From positions 124,001 through 188,000 of the forward strand of contig CAVPPH010000005.1 in the NCBI GenBank assembly GCA_963707275.1: a DNA stretch of 64,000 nucleotides. Direction: 5' to 3'. A program made the translations under genes and the position numbers. This document shows, one piece after another, positions 10,261-20,017 of this stretch. How positions within the stretch are numbered: position 1 is the stretch's first letter; each line of letters starts with the position of its first letter. The stretch is from JACKBK01 sp963707275 (GTDB lineage: Bacteria; Chloroflexota; Anaerolineae; JAAEKA01). The notes below the pieces were generated by a model, which was given only the letters and a program-made list of their open reading frames with translations, ran no database searches and was not told where the DNA came from.

Positions 10261-11728
10261 ATGACTTCCGGACTGATTCGTCGCCTGCAACAGCTGATCT
10301 TCCATCCCGACGCGCGTATTGCGCACGGGATGCTGGTCGCGCTGTTGCTGCTGGCTGCACTGGTCGTCGCATTGGTTGTCGCAGTTGCCGGCCCGGTGTA
10401 CGCGGTGGGCGCGGGGTTGGGACTGCTCGCGGGCTATCTGGCGCTGCGCAGCCCGCGTTGGGGGCTGGTCTTCGTCATTCTCGTGGCGACTTTGCTGCCT
10501 TTCGCTACCTTCCCGTTCCGTCTCGGCTTTAAGCCGACCTTTCTGGACGCTGCACTGGCTGCGTTCGTGCTGGTCTGGGTTGTCAGCCTGGTAACTGGCC
10601 GCGAGCGGCGTTTCACCGGCTCGCCGATGGGACTGCCGGTGGCGATCTTCCTTTTCCTGGCGCTGTTCGCCTTTGCGTTGGGCGCTGCCAACGCGCGTCC
10701 CAGCGTCACAACCATCCGCCGCTTCGCCGAGATCATCGGCGGGGTACTGCTTTTCTTCGTGGTAATCAACGTGGTGCGCCAGCAGCAGGACCTGGAGTGG
10801 GCCGGCAAGGTCTTGATCCTGGCCGGGGCCGGGTCGGCGCTGATCGGCGTGGTGTTCTACGTCATCCCTGAAGAGTGGACCGTGGCGGTGCTGAACGGGC
10901 TGGCGCGCTTCGACTATCCGGGCGGCTTCGGCGCACTGCGCTACATCGAGGACGACCCGGCCAACGCGATGCGCGCCGATCGGCACCGCCATCGACCCTA
11001 ACACCTACGGCGGGATGTTGATCCTCTTTTCGGCGCTGGCGCTACCGCAGTTGTTTGCCCGCCGGCCCATCTTGCCCCGCTGGCTGGTGGCGGGGATCGT
11101 CGCGCTGACCGTGCTCTGCCTCTATCTGACCTACTCGCGTAGCGCGATGGTCGGGCTGGCGGCGGCGGTGCTGCTGATTGCCCTGCTGCGCTACCGCAAG
11201 CTGCTGCTGCTGGGGCTGGTGGGCGTGGCGCTGCTGCTGTTCTTGCCGCAAACGCAGGACTACGTGGCGCGCTTCGTCGAGGGAATCCAGGGTCAGGATC
11301 TGGCGACCCAGATGCGCTTCGGCGAATACCGCGACGCTTTGCGGCTGATCGCGCGCTATCCGGTGTTCGGCGTCGGTTTCAGCGGCACGCCTGACATCGA
11401 CCTGTATATCGGCGTCAGCAGCGTCTATCTGCTGATGGCGGAGACCATGGGCGTCGTCGGGTTGCTATCGTTCCTGGCAGCAATGGCGGTCTATTTCGCT
11501 ACCTTCTTTGGCGCCATGCGGCGCGGCCTGAGCGATGACCGGCGCGAGGCGCTGCTGCTGGGCCTGAGCGCAGCCGTGGCTGGCGTGCTGGTGAGCGGCG
11601 TGCTGGACCATTACCTGTTCAACCTGGCCTACCCGCACATGGTCAGCCTGTTCTGGATCTACGTCGGGCTGGGCATGGCCGCGATCCTGATCGAGCGCAG
11701 CGCCGGGAAAACGCAAAGCAGCTTGTGA
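10261..11728 (+). CDS. O-antigen ligase/polymerase-like membrane protein, one frameshift
   Basis: A polytopic membrane protein of about 488 residues with roughly twelve hydrophobic segments. The C-terminal half has the Wzy_C (WaaL/RfaL) pattern: LTVLCLYLTYSRSAMVGLAA, then an outer loop with MRFGEYRDALRLIARYPVFG and VGFSGTPD, then more membrane spans. One extra base near 10977 breaks the frame; without it the text reads AIGTAIDPNTYGGMLILFSA. Proteins of this type ligate or polymerise lipid-linked oligosaccharides on the outer face of the membrane. It closes the surface-glycan block, and a strong promoter for the next gene overlaps its stop codon. Confidence 0.88.
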
Positions 11729-11751
11729 GTCGTTTGTCTCTGTGGTATACT
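11723..11751 (+). promoter_or_regulatory. Sigma-70-type promoter before the partner-switching genes
   Basis: TTGTGA (11723-11728), a 17-nt spacer, then TATACT (11746-11751). The -35 element lies in the last codons of the O-antigen-ligase-like gene. The predicted transcript has a leader of about 80 nt before the STAS gene at 11839. Confidence 0.7.
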
Positions 11752-11838
11752 CCGCGCGCCGCTCCCAGGTGACAGTCCCTCCGGGATGGTTCCCAATTAC
11801 TTTCCGAAAGTTACTGCCACCTTTCAGGCGACCCATCC

Positions 11839-12195
11839 ATGAACGTCACTACCACCAAGGTCCAGTCGCCGCAGTGCATGGTCATCGCGATTGACGGCAA
11901 GATCGTCGGCGTCGGCGCGGCTGAGGTGGAGCGTGCGTTGCAGCAAGCCATCGCAGACGGTGAAACCCGGCTGGTGCTCGACCTGACGGATGCACCAATG
12001 GTCTCCAGCGCCGGCCTGCGGGTGATCATCAGCACTGCCAAGCGGTTGCGTGCCTTGCCGTCCGGTGACCTGCGCCTCGCCGGCGCGTCACGCCATATCC
12101 TAGATGTGCTGGAGTTGGCCGGCTTGTTGACGGTCTTCAAGGTGTACGATTCGCGGCAGGAAGCGGTTCAAAGCTATCAGGCCGTTGACCGGTAG
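11839..12195 (+). CDS. STAS-domain anti-sigma factor antagonist 1
   Basis: A single STAS domain of 118 residues, the SpoIIAA/RsbV type. Such proteins bind an RsbW-like kinase and release its partner, and are switched off by serine phosphorylation. The LVLDLTDAPMVSSAGLRVII block places the usual phospho-acceptor serine at about residue 55-56, and the C-terminal DVLELAGLLTVFKVYDS matches the final helix and strand. A second STAS gene, an RsbW-like kinase and a PP2C phosphatase follow, so this is part of a partner-switching module. A clear promoter stands upstream. Its target (sigma factor or other regulator) is not evident in the window. Confidence 0.93.
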   Translation: MNVTTTKVQSPQCMVIAIDGKIVGVGAAEVERALQQAIADGETRLVLDLTDAPMVSSAGLRVIISTAKRLRALPSGDLRLAGASRHILDVLELAGLLTVFKVYDSRQEAVQSYQAVDR

Positions 12196-12205
12196 TTGCA
12201 GATAT

Positions 12206-12361
12206 CGCGTATTACGTATTGCGGAACCTCTCATAATTCGACGCAGTTGCTAAACCTTCACCGTTGCGTCATTCCCGCGGAGGCGGCAATGACGATCAAC
12301 CGATGTCAGACACACCCATGTGGCTTACGCAATCCGCAATACGAACTGCGCAACACGCCTC
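12206..12361. repeat. Inverted heptad array B with a GGAG-loop hairpin
   Basis: Left units at 12206-12226 (CGCGTAT, TACGTAT, TGCGGAA) and five right units at 12327-12361 (ACGCAAT, CCGCAAT, ACGAACT and others) have a strict 7-nt period and are mutually inverted; ATTGCGG at 12218 is the exact complement of CCGCAAT at 12334. The core has a hairpin with arms CGTCATTCCCGC (12267-12278) and GCGGCAATGACG (12283-12294), one mismatch, loop GGAG. The whole gap between the two STAS genes is this element. Confidence 0.75.
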
Positions 12362-12414
12362 GAATCTATGATACCCCAAAATCTTCACCCTTCCCGTTCA
12401 CAGGAGAACACCCA

Positions 12415-12765
12415 ATGACCGACTCCGTCCCGACCATCGAACAGAAGCAACTGGAGCGTTGCGACCTCTTGATTCTGCACGGCAGAATCGACAGCAGCAA
12501 GGCGCCTGAGGTGGAAGCCGCCTTCAAGAGCGTCACCGATCAGGGCCGTTTTCGCTTCGTGCTCGACATGAGCGACGTAGCTTTCGTCAGCAGCGCCTTC
12601 CTGCGCGTGTTGATGACCAACCACAAGCTGGTCAAGCGTTTCAATCGCGGCAACATCTACCTCGCGGCCATGTCGCCCAAGATCGTCGATGTCCTGGAAC
12701 TGGCCGGCATTCTGGACATGTTTCAGAGCTTCGACAGCGCGACCGAAGCTGTCGGTGCCTGGTAG
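12415..12765 (+). CDS. STAS-domain anti-sigma factor antagonist 2
   Basis: A second single-domain STAS protein of 116 residues, of the RsbV/SpoIIAA type. Key blocks are LLILHGRIDSSKAPEVEAAF, FVLDMSDVAFVSSAFLRVLM (candidate phospho-serines at about 62-63) and IVDVLELAGILDMFQSFDS. The ATG at 12415 follows CAGGAG (12401-12406), which decides the start over longer readings of the frame. It lies 14 bases before the kinase gene, so it is the more likely direct partner of that kinase. The other STAS protein is separated from it by a repeat element. The two are only moderately alike, so they may answer to different signals. Confidence 0.93.
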   Translation: MTDSVPTIEQKQLERCDLLILHGRIDSSKAPEVEAAFKSVTDQGRFRFVLDMSDVAFVSSAFLRVLMTNHKLVKRFNRGNIYLAAMSPKIVDVLELAGILDMFQSFDSATEAVGAW

Positions 12766-12779
12766 CCACAGGCCAGTTC

Positions 12780-13191
12780 ATGGCAGAACTGCTTGTCAGC
12801 AGCGATCTGGAACAGTTGCCGCGCGTGCTCGATTTTGTCCGTGCGGCCTGTGCAGACGCGGGCATGGACGAGGATGGGGTCTTCGCATGCGAGCTGGCCA
12901 CCGACGAGGCGTGCGCCAACATCATGGAGCACGCCTATGAGGGCAGCCCCGACGGCGAGATCATGGTCCGTTGCTGGGCAGACGCTGGTCAGGTGTTCAT
13001 CCGTTTTCATGACACCGGTCACCCCTTTGAGCCGGCGCGAGGTCGAACCACCGATGTTTACCGCCGACCTGCAAGAGCGGCAGGTCGGCGGGCTGGGGCT
13101 TCACTTCATGCGCACCCTGATGGACGAAGTCACCTTCCAGTTTGACGAGACAGGCAACACCGTGACCATGAGCAAGCGCATCGGCGGCTAG
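12780..13191 (+). CDS. RsbW-like anti-sigma regulatory serine kinase, one frameshift
   Basis: A small GHKL ATPase of about 136 residues, like RsbW/SpoIIAB, which phosphorylates STAS antagonists and sequesters a regulator. The N-box is DEACANIMEHAY (about residue 45), the G1 box is FHDTGHPFEP (about 80) and the G2 box is QVGGLGLHFMRTLMD (about 100). One extra base near 13031 breaks the frame between G1 and G2; removing it gives PREVEPPMFTADLQER. The gene follows a STAS gene and precedes a PP2C phosphatase, the classical RsbV-RsbW-RsbU order. Its final partner is unknown, since no sigma factor is adjacent. Confidence 0.9.
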
Positions 13192-13206
13192 CCCACAAGC
13201 CGGCGT

Positions 13207-16073
13207 ATGAGCACTCCACGCAACCGCAAAGCTGGAATCAACCTGCCAAAAAGCCAGGGCGCCCGGCGTCGCCGAACCCAGCTCAGCCAGGTCGATTTGG
13301 CCGCGCTGACCGAAGCCGGGCTGGCCATCGTTCGGTCACAGCTCGACGTGGACGGGCTGTGCGAACTGGTCTACCAACAGGTCGGGCGCATCGTCGACGC
13401 CGATCATTTTCACCTCGGCCTTTTCGAGGGGGACAGTTTCAACCTCAGGGTGTGGGTGCAGGATGGCGTTCGCCTGCCCGTCACATCGTTTCCCGGCGCG
13501 CAGGACACGGGCATCATCGGCTGGATGCGGGCCACCCAGCGGCCGCTGCTGGTGCGCGACTTCTCGGCCGAGATGCCAGAGCTGCCGGCACGCCCCAGTT
13601 ACGAGTCCGATGACCCGCCGCGCTCGGCGGTTTTCGTGCCACTGGTGGCCGGCGATGAGGTGGTCGGGTCGATGTCGGTCCAGCATCACCGGCCCAACGC
13701 GTTCGACGAGGACGATCTGCGCACGCTGGGCATCATCGGACATCACGCGGCCAGCGCGATCGTCAACGCACGGCTGTTCCGAACGGTGCAACGGCGCGCC
13801 GAGCAACTGGCCGCGGTCGCTGAGGTTAGCCAGGCGCTGACAGCTGAGCTGGACTTTGACCAGTTGCTGACCAAAGTCGTCGAGCTGATCCGCGAGCACT
13901 TCGGCTACTACCACGCCCAGATCTTTCTGGTAGAGGACGAGACCCATCGGGCGGTCTTTCGCGCCAGCAGCGGCCACCAGCTCAACCAGCTTTGGCTGCA
14001 AGCAGGGGCGCACACAACGCTTCGGCGAGGGCATCATCGGCTGGGTGGCAGCGGCGGGCAAACCGTTGCTGGTCGGGGATGTGGCGCAGGAGCCGCGCTA
14101 TATCCCCGATGACCCGCGCCTGCTGCCCGATACGCGTTCGGAGCTGGCCGTGCCGCTGGTGGTGGAGGGCGAGGTGCTGGGCGTGCTGGATGTGCAGAGC
14201 CGTGAGCACAACGGCCTGGGCAGCGAAGACCTGTTCGTGCTGACCACACTGGCCAATCAGGTGGCGGTGGCGGTCGATTCCACCTGGTCCTACTGGGCGA
14301 AACAGGAGGAGGCCTGGATCACCACTGTGCTCCTGCAGATGGCCGAAGCGGCCAATCAGGCTGAGAACTTGGACGAGGTCGTCGGCGCGGTCACTCGCTT
14401 GACCACGATGCTGGTCGGCGCGGTGACGTGCAGCGTCTGGCTGCGAGAGCAGGAGGGGGACGGGTTTGAGCTCGCCGACGCAGTCGGTCTGGATGATTTG
14501 CCGCGCGTGGCTGCCCGGCTTACGGCAGGCAGCGCCATGGCGCTGGCCCAGCTTCTGGTGCGACCTGCGCCGATTCTTCTGCAACGCGATGAGCCTGCGG
14601 CGCTGCCTGACGCGCTCTGGCGCGCGCTGCCCGGCGATGAGCTTATGCTGTTGCCGCTGTTGACCCAGAATCGGCTCATCGGCTGCCTGCTGGTGGGCCT
14701 GGACAGCGAGAGCATTCCTGTGCGGCTGCACGACAAGCGGATGGGAATGTTGAACGGCATTGCCCAGCAGGTGGCAGCCTCCATCGAAAGCGTGCGCCAG
14801 GCCGGCTATCGTGACGAGGAGGCGTGGATTTCGTGGGCGTTGCTGGAGGTGTCGCAGGCGATCACTAACGCGCAGACCGTTGACGAGATGCTGGAGCACG
14901 TGGTGCGCTTGACGCCGCTGCTGGCGGGCGTCGATCGCTGCGCAGCCCTGCTGCTGGATAAGGAAAGCGACGACTTCGTTGTCAGTCGGCTGCACACACG
15001 CCGCGACCGGGAGGCCGAGTCCCTGCGAGGATTGCGGCTGTCACCCGGCGCTGTTCCTTTGTTGGACTTGGCCAGGGCGACACGCACCATCCAGTACGTG
15101 GCTGACGCCGCGGACGAGCGATCTGGTGCCTGCCTTCTGGCATGAGGTTGTCGGGAGCAAGAGCCTCGTCGCCGCGCCGCTGGTCGTGCAGGATGAGGTT
15201 CACGGCATCCTGCTGGTTGACTCAGTGGAGTCGGATCATGACATCAGCCAGCGCCGCCAGGACATCGTGGCCGGCATCGCGCGTCAGGTGAGCCTGAACC
15301 TGGAGAACTTCCAGCTTCAGGTGCAGGAGCAGCAGCGCATTCGTCTGGTGCAGGAACTGGAAGTGGCGCACCGTATCCAGACCAGCCTGCTGCCCGATGT
15401 CGTGCCGGATGTCGCCGGCTACGAATTGGCCCACGCCTGGGAAGCCGCACGCGAGGTGGGCGGCGACTTCTACGATTTCATCCCGCTGCCGCGCGGCCGG
15501 CTGGGAGTCGTCATGGCCGATGTGGCCGACAAGGGGGTGCCGGCCGCGCTGTTCATGGCGCGCACCTCGACGCTGCTGCGGCTGTCGGCGCAGGACTACG
15601 CGTCGCCCGACCGCGCGCTGGTGCACGCCAACCGCTGGCTGAATGCCAGCAACCGGGAGGACATGTTTGTCACCGTCTGGTACGGGATGCTGGACCCGGT
15701 GACCCATGTCATCCAGTACGCCAATGCGGGCCACGGCCTGGCGCTGCACGTGGCGGCGGAAAGCGGGGCAGTGCAACCGCTGCGCACTCGCGGAATCGCG
15801 CTGGGTATTATCGATGACCCTGTTATCGAAACCGGCACGGTCACGCTGGAGCCGGGCGATCTGCTGGTACTCTACACCGACGGCGTGGTGGACATCCTGG
15901 ATGATCAGGTCGAGGAATTTGGTCAGGAGCGACTATATGACCTGCTGGTTTCGCAGCGTCGCGGGACTGCGCAGGCGATCGTGGACGCTGTTGTCGCGGC
16001 TGTCTGGGCGCACGCCGGTCAGGCGACCGTGCTGGATGACGTGACGCTGGTGGTGGTGAAGCGGCGCGAGTGA
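13207..16073 (+). CDS. Four-GAF SpoIIE-type PP2C phosphatase, two frameshifts
   Basis: A cytoplasmic sensor phosphatase of about 954 residues that should dephosphorylate the STAS proteins upstream and so switch the module on. Four GAF-like domains run at about residues 35-195, 205-365, 375-530 and 540-690, the second showing GEGIIGWVAAAGKPLLVGDV and the first GIIGWMRATQRPLLVRDF. A short coiled segment (EQQRIRLVQELEVAHRIQTSLLP) leads to the phosphatase domain, with the metal sites in EVGGDFYDF and VVMADVADKGVPAALFMA, then YANAGHGLAL, LVLYTDGVVD and LDDVTLVVV. Single-base breaks occur near 14015 and 15115, each inside a conserved GAF segment. Four GAF domains suggest several small-ligand inputs. 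Confidence 0.9.
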
Positions 16074-16085
16074 CATGACGCGAAC

Positions 16086-16114
16086 TTGTGTTCGCAGGGT
16101 ACTGGTGCTATAAT
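16086..16114 (+). promoter_or_regulatory. rpsO promoter
   Basis: TTGTGT (16086-16091), a 17-nt spacer and a perfect TATAAT (16109-16114), followed by a leader of about 80 nt that ends in AAGGAG (16185-16190). It fits a strong housekeeping promoter for a ribosomal protein gene. Confidence 0.78.
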
Positions 16115-16198
16115 GCCGCAAGTTGTGCTGGGTTACACGCCTTGGTATTCCAGCGGTACCCCGGCTCTTTTTATGCAGTGAACTAAGGAGACTAAAGC

Positions 16199-16468
16199 GT
16201 GCCTCTCAGTAAGACGGAAAAAGACACAATCACGAAGGAATACCAGGTACACACTACCGATACCGGTTCACCGGAAGTGCAGATCGCACTTCTCACCGTG
16301 CGCATCAATCAGCTCATTGAGCATCTCAAGGAGCACAAGCATGATGAAGCGTCACGACGAGGATTGTTGAAGCTGGTCGGCCAGAGACGCCGACACCTGG
16401 CTTACCTGAGTCGCAAAGATCAGTTGCGCTACAAGCAACTCATCCAGCGCCTCGGACTGCGGAAGTAA
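16199..16468 (+). CDS. rpsO: 30S ribosomal protein S15
   Basis: Full-length S15 of 89 residues, which binds 16S rRNA at the central domain of the small subunit. The sequence has the family hallmarks HTTDTGSPEVQIALLTVRIN, HKHDEASRRGLLKLVGQRRR and YLSRKDQLRYKQLIQRLGLRK. The start is a GTG at 16199, 8 nt after AAGGAG. A promoter lies upstream and an intrinsic hairpin directly downstream, then pnp, the order common in bacteria. S15 often represses its own mRNA through a leader structure; the leader here is short and no clear pseudoknot was made out. Confidence 0.97.
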   Translation: MPLSKTEKDTITKEYQVHTTDTGSPEVQIALLTVRINQLIEHLKEHKHDEASRRGLLKLVGQRRRHLAYLSRKDQLRYKQLIQRLGLRK

Positions 16469-16473
16469 GAGTT

Positions 16474-16515
16474 GTCGGGTAGAAAGGCGAGGCCTTCCTA
16501 CCCGACGTATTTTGT
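16474..16515 (+). terminator. Intrinsic terminator after rpsO
   Basis: Arms GTCGGGTAG (16474-16482) and CTACCCGAC (16498-16506) pair perfectly, with AAGG/CCTT pairing inside, then a short T-rich run (GTATTTTGT). Read-through to pnp remains possible. Confidence 0.78.
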
Positions 16516-16580
16516 AAGACCTACCAAACCTGATCAAACCCTGGAGCCGGCTGACCTGGCGCAGTTGATGGTTCAGGTAT

Positions 16581-16796
16581 TGGGGAGTGGCGCTGAAGGA
16601 ACAGAAGTCAGTGATCAGAAGTCAGTGATCGGAAAGCAGCCGCCGGCTCGGGCGGAACCCGACATTCCGATCGATGAAAACTCTGAAGCTAGTGGCTTCG
16701 CACAGATCGGTCCGAACGGCATCTATTGTCAAAGCAGAAGCTACTAGTCACTGACTTCTGACTTCTGATCACCGTCCGCCTCAGCGATACTCCCCA
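16581..16796. repeat. Inverted heptad array C, MITE-like palindrome
   Basis: Outer arms TGGGGAGTGGCGCTGA (16581-16596) and TCAGCGATACTCCCCA (16781-16796) match in 14 of 16 positions. Inside them, four left units (AGAAGTC and AGTGATC alternating, 16603-16630) face right units (AGTCACT, GACTTCT twice, GATCACC, 16746-16773) in inverted orientation. The centre contains smaller hairpins (for example GAAGC and GCTTC arms). No coding capacity is seen. Confidence 0.75.
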
Positions 16797-16820
16797 GTCC
16801 CTGACCTCCCTGCCAGACCG

Positions 16821-16853
16821 GCGCCCGTGGCAACTTTGTGTTGCCGCGGGTGC
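16821..16853 (+). promoter_or_regulatory. pnp leader hairpin
   Basis: As RNA, arms 16821-16834 and 16840-16853 form 14 continuous pairs, two of them G-U, closing a UUUGU loop. No T-tract follows, so it is not an intrinsic terminator. In other bacteria a leader stem of pnp is cut by RNase III and used for autoregulation by PNPase; a similar role here is inferred from position only. Confidence 0.55.
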
Positions 16854-16920
16854 TGTCGCGTTGGCAGCCGCACAGGAGCGAGCAGGTTTGGCAATTCAAA
16901 CCAAACCCGAAAGGACTGAC

Positions 16921-19144
16921 ATGCAAATTCAGAAGCATCAGTACACCTGCCAGATTGGCAGCCACGAGATCATCGTGGAAACCGGCACGCTGGCCCTCCT
17001 GGCCGGCGGCGCTGTCACCCTGAGCTGCGGCGACTCGGTGCTGTTGGCTACGGCCACCGGTTCCAAGTCGGTGCGCGAGGGAATCGATTTCTTCCCCCTG
17101 AGCGTTGACTTCGAAGAGAAGCTATACGCAGCCGGCCGCATCCCCGGCTCCTTCTTTCGCCGCGAGGGCAGGCCCTCCGAGCAGGCGATCCTGACGGCGC
17201 GCCTGACGGACCGACCACTGCGCCCGCTCTTCACCAAGAACATGCGCAACGAGGTGCAGGTCATCATCACGGCCCTGAGCTCCGACGGCGAGCACATGCT
17301 GGACGTGCTGGCTATCAACGCGGCCTCGTGCGCGCTGACCATCAGCGACGTTCCCTGGGACGGCCCGGTAGGCGCAGTGCGCGTCGGTTACATCGACGGC
17401 GAGTTCGTTCTCAATCCGACTGCCACCGAGATGGCAAACAGCACGCTGGACCTGCGAGTCGCCGGCACCGAAGACGCCATCCTGATGGTGGAAGCGGGCG
17501 CCGACGAGGTGCCCGAGGACGTGATGCTGGAAGCGCTGCGCGTTGCCCACGCCGGCTTCCAGGATATTATCCAGTTGCAGAAGCGGATGCGCGCGGACGT
17601 TGGCAAGCCGAAGTTCGACTTCCTGGCGCCGGCTGCCAAGGACGACGTCAAGGCCGCTGTGCAGTCGCTGATCGGCGAGCGGATGGACGATATCCTGCAG
17701 CAAGGTTTCATGAAGGAAGAGCGCGGCGCGGCGTTGGATGAACTAAGTATCGAGGCGCGCGAAGAGTTGGATGAGACCTTCGACGCCCGTGACGTTAGTT
17801 CGGCCTTCGACAGCGTGCTCAAGAACAGCGTGCGCGAGCAGATCCTCAATCAGGGCATTCGCCCCGATGGTCGCAAGACCACCGAGATCCGACCTATCAG
17901 CTGTATGGTGGGACTGTTGCCCCGTACGCACGGCACCGGCCTCTTCACCCGTGGTGAGACCCAGGTGCTGACCATCGCCACTCTGGGCACGCCGCGCGAG
18001 GCGCAGGAGCTGGACACGCTGGCTCCCGAATCGACCAAGCGTTACATGCACCACTACAACTTCCCGCCCTTCTCCACCGGCGAAACCTGGCCCAACCGCG
18101 GCCCGAAACGCCGCGAGATCGGTCACGGCGCACTGGCCGAGCGGGCCTTGCTGCCGATGATCCCGCCCAAGGAAGAGTTCCCCTACACGCTGCGTCTGGT
18201 TTCCGAGGCGCTGGCTTCCAACGGCTCCACCTCCATGGCCTCCGTCTGCGGCAGCACGCTGGCGCTGATGGATGCCGGTGTGCCGATCCAGGCGCCTGTT
18301 GCGGGCATCGCCATGGGTCTGGTGACCGACATGCCAACGGGCCGCTATGCCATTCTGTCCGACATCCAGGGCATGGAAGATCACCTGGGCGACATGGACT
18401 TCAAGGTGGCTGGCACGCAGCATGGCATCACCGCCTTGCAGATGGACATCAAGATCAAGGGGCTGAGCCTCGAAATGATGGCTGAGGCGCTGGAGCAGGC
18501 GCACGCGGGCCGGCTCTTCATCCTCGGCAAGATGCTTGAAGTGCTGCCTGAGCCGCGCAAGGAGATGTCGCCTTACGCCCCGCGCATTATCACCGTCAAG
18601 ATCGACCCTGAGAAGATCGGCAAGGTGATCGGACCCGGCGGCAAGATGATCCGGGCGATCCAGGAAGAGTACGACGTCAAGATCGACATCGACGATGACG
18701 GCTCGGTCTATGTGGCAGCCGCCGACGGCACCAAGATCTATGGCGCCATCGCCCAGATCGAAGCGCTGACCGAAGAAGCCACCATCGGCAAGATCTACAC
18801 CGGCAAGGTCGTGCGCACGGAAAGCTACGGCGCCTTCGTCGAGATTCATGCCCGGCGTCGACGGCATGGTGCATATCTCGCAACTGGCTGACTACCGTGT
18901 TCCCTCGGTCGAAGAGGTCGTTCAGGTCGGCGACGAGATCATGGTGATGGTCATCGACATCGATCCGCAGAACGGCAAGATCCGGCTCAGCCGGCAGGCC
19001 GTGCTGGAAGGCTGGACAGCCGAAGAGGCCCGCGAGCGCGACCGAAAGGGCAGCGGCAGCAGCGGCAGCAGTGGCGGCGGGAGCCGGGGATCGTCGCGCG
19101 ACGGCGGCGACCGCGGTGACCGACGGCCGCGCCGCAATCGGTAG
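16921..19144 (+). CDS. pnp: Polyribonucleotide nucleotidyltransferase (PNPase), one frameshift
   Basis: The 3'-5' phosphorolytic exoribonuclease of about 740 residues. In order: first RNase PH domain (GIDFFPLSVDFEEKLYAAGR, with GSFFRREGRPSE), the all-helical domain, second RNase PH domain (RTHGTGLFTRGETQVLT, GSTSMASVCGSTLALMDAGV, DIQGMEDHLGDMDFKVAGT), KH domain (KIGKVIGPGGKMIRAIQ) and S1 domain. One extra base near 18846 disrupts the S1 domain; removing it gives VEIMPGVDGMVHISQL. The ATG at 16921 starts the family's usual N-terminus after AAAGGA; a longer reading from 16861 is unlikely. The C-terminal tail is Ser/Gly/Arg-rich. The break is surely a sequence error in a core gene. Confidence 0.95.
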
Positions 19145-19159
19145 GTACCGGTTTCGTAG

Positions 19160-19243
19160 AGACTTCGGAAATCGCTGGGTTTGCACAAGGTGTTGATCTC
19201 GACCGGAGCGGTTGATCTGGGCAAATGGCGATTTCCGAAGTCT
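19160..19243. repeat. 84-base element with perfect 16-bp inverted ends
   Basis: AGACTTCGGAAATCGC (19160-19175) and its exact complement (19228-19243) enclose 52 bases that contain two GTTGATCT copies and a partly pairing TTTGC/GCAAA. It fills the gap between pnp and lepB. It could act as a long stem that ends or protects the pnp transcript, or be a small mobile relic. Confidence 0.7.
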
Positions 19244-19272
19244 GGTCAACAGGCTTTGAGGGTTGAGTTGAA

Positions 19273-19909
19273 ATGGATGAGTATCGTGATGATGAGGTTA
19301 TCGTAGCACAGGCTGCGCAAAATGAAAGCTACGACCTGCCGGAAGATGCCATGCCAACTGCGGGCATCGGGGCGCAGGCGGTAACTTCGGGATCAGGAAG
19401 GCAGCGAGGCGGTTTGTGGCGCGAGATCGGCGAGACCGTTGTGCCGGCGATCATCATTGCGTTGCTGATCCACGTGTTCCTGGCCCAGGCGACGCGTGTC
19501 TACGGTCAGAGCATGGAGCCAAACCTGCATACCGACATGCGGCTCGTGGTGGAGAAGGTTTCCTACCGTCTGCATTCGCCGGAGCGCGGGCGACATCGTT
19601 GTCTTACGGGTGCGGCCCGAGGACGAGTTGCTGATCAAGCGGGTCGTCGGCCTGCCTGGCGACGAGGTGGCGATCCACGACGGCCACGTCTATATCAATG
19701 GTCAGCCGCTGGATGAGAGCTACCTGAACCAGGATACGCGCGGCAATCTGGCGCCGCGGGTGGTGCCGCCCTTACACGTCTTCGTGATGGGCGACAACCG
19801 GCGGGCCAGCAACGACAGCCGTTCCTTCGGTCCGGTTCATATCGACAACATTCTTGGCAGGGCATGGTTCAGCTACTGGCCGCCAGACGCTGCCGGTCCG
19901 CTCGAATAG
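19273..19909 (+). CDS. lepB: Signal peptidase I, one frameshift
   Basis: The membrane-bound serine peptidase of about 211 residues that cleaves signal peptides from exported proteins, of which this window encodes many. One transmembrane segment (VVPAIIIALLIHVFLAQA, about residue 55-72) is followed by the catalytic serine in YGQSMEPNLH. The catalytic lysine is in LIKRVVGLPGDEV, and box E reads GDNRRASNDSRSFGPV. One extra base near 19590 breaks the frame between the two catalytic motifs; removing it gives SPERGDIVVLRV. The acidic 50-residue N-terminal extension before the membrane segment is longer than usual. A clean terminator follows. Confidence 0.94.
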
Positions 19910-19938
19910 GCCCGCAAGTCCGAAAAGAAGATCACTAA

Positions 19939-19972
19939 AATACGGCAGGCACAGCAGTGTCTGCCGTATTCT
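19939..19972 (+). terminator. Intrinsic terminator after lepB
   Basis: AATACGGCAG (19939-19948) pairs perfectly with CTGCCGTATT (19961-19970), extended by four inner pairs (one G-U) around an AGCA loop. Only a short T-rich tail follows. Confidence 0.75.
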
Positions 19973-20017
19973 CGTTCTGGTCCGTTGAGGCTGCTTTCCT
20001 CCGCCAGCGACCCGTGG

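Larger units (their letters stand above)
16507..16920. other. Gap of 414 bases between rpsO and pnp
   Basis: No gene is supported here; the open frame that runs on from the rpsO end is spurious. The gap holds a 216-base imperfect palindrome with heptad arrays (16581-16796), a strong hairpin (16821-16853) and the pnp ribosome-binding region. Confidence 0.75.

Noticed and set aside
16472..16747. Open frame of 91 codons after rpsO
   Set aside because: It runs through the rpsO terminator and the heptad repeats, has no ribosome-binding site and resembles nothing.
17743..18867. Long minus-strand open frames opposite pnp
   Set aside because: The plus strand encodes unmistakable PNPase domains; the antisense text has no motif and no ribosome-binding site.
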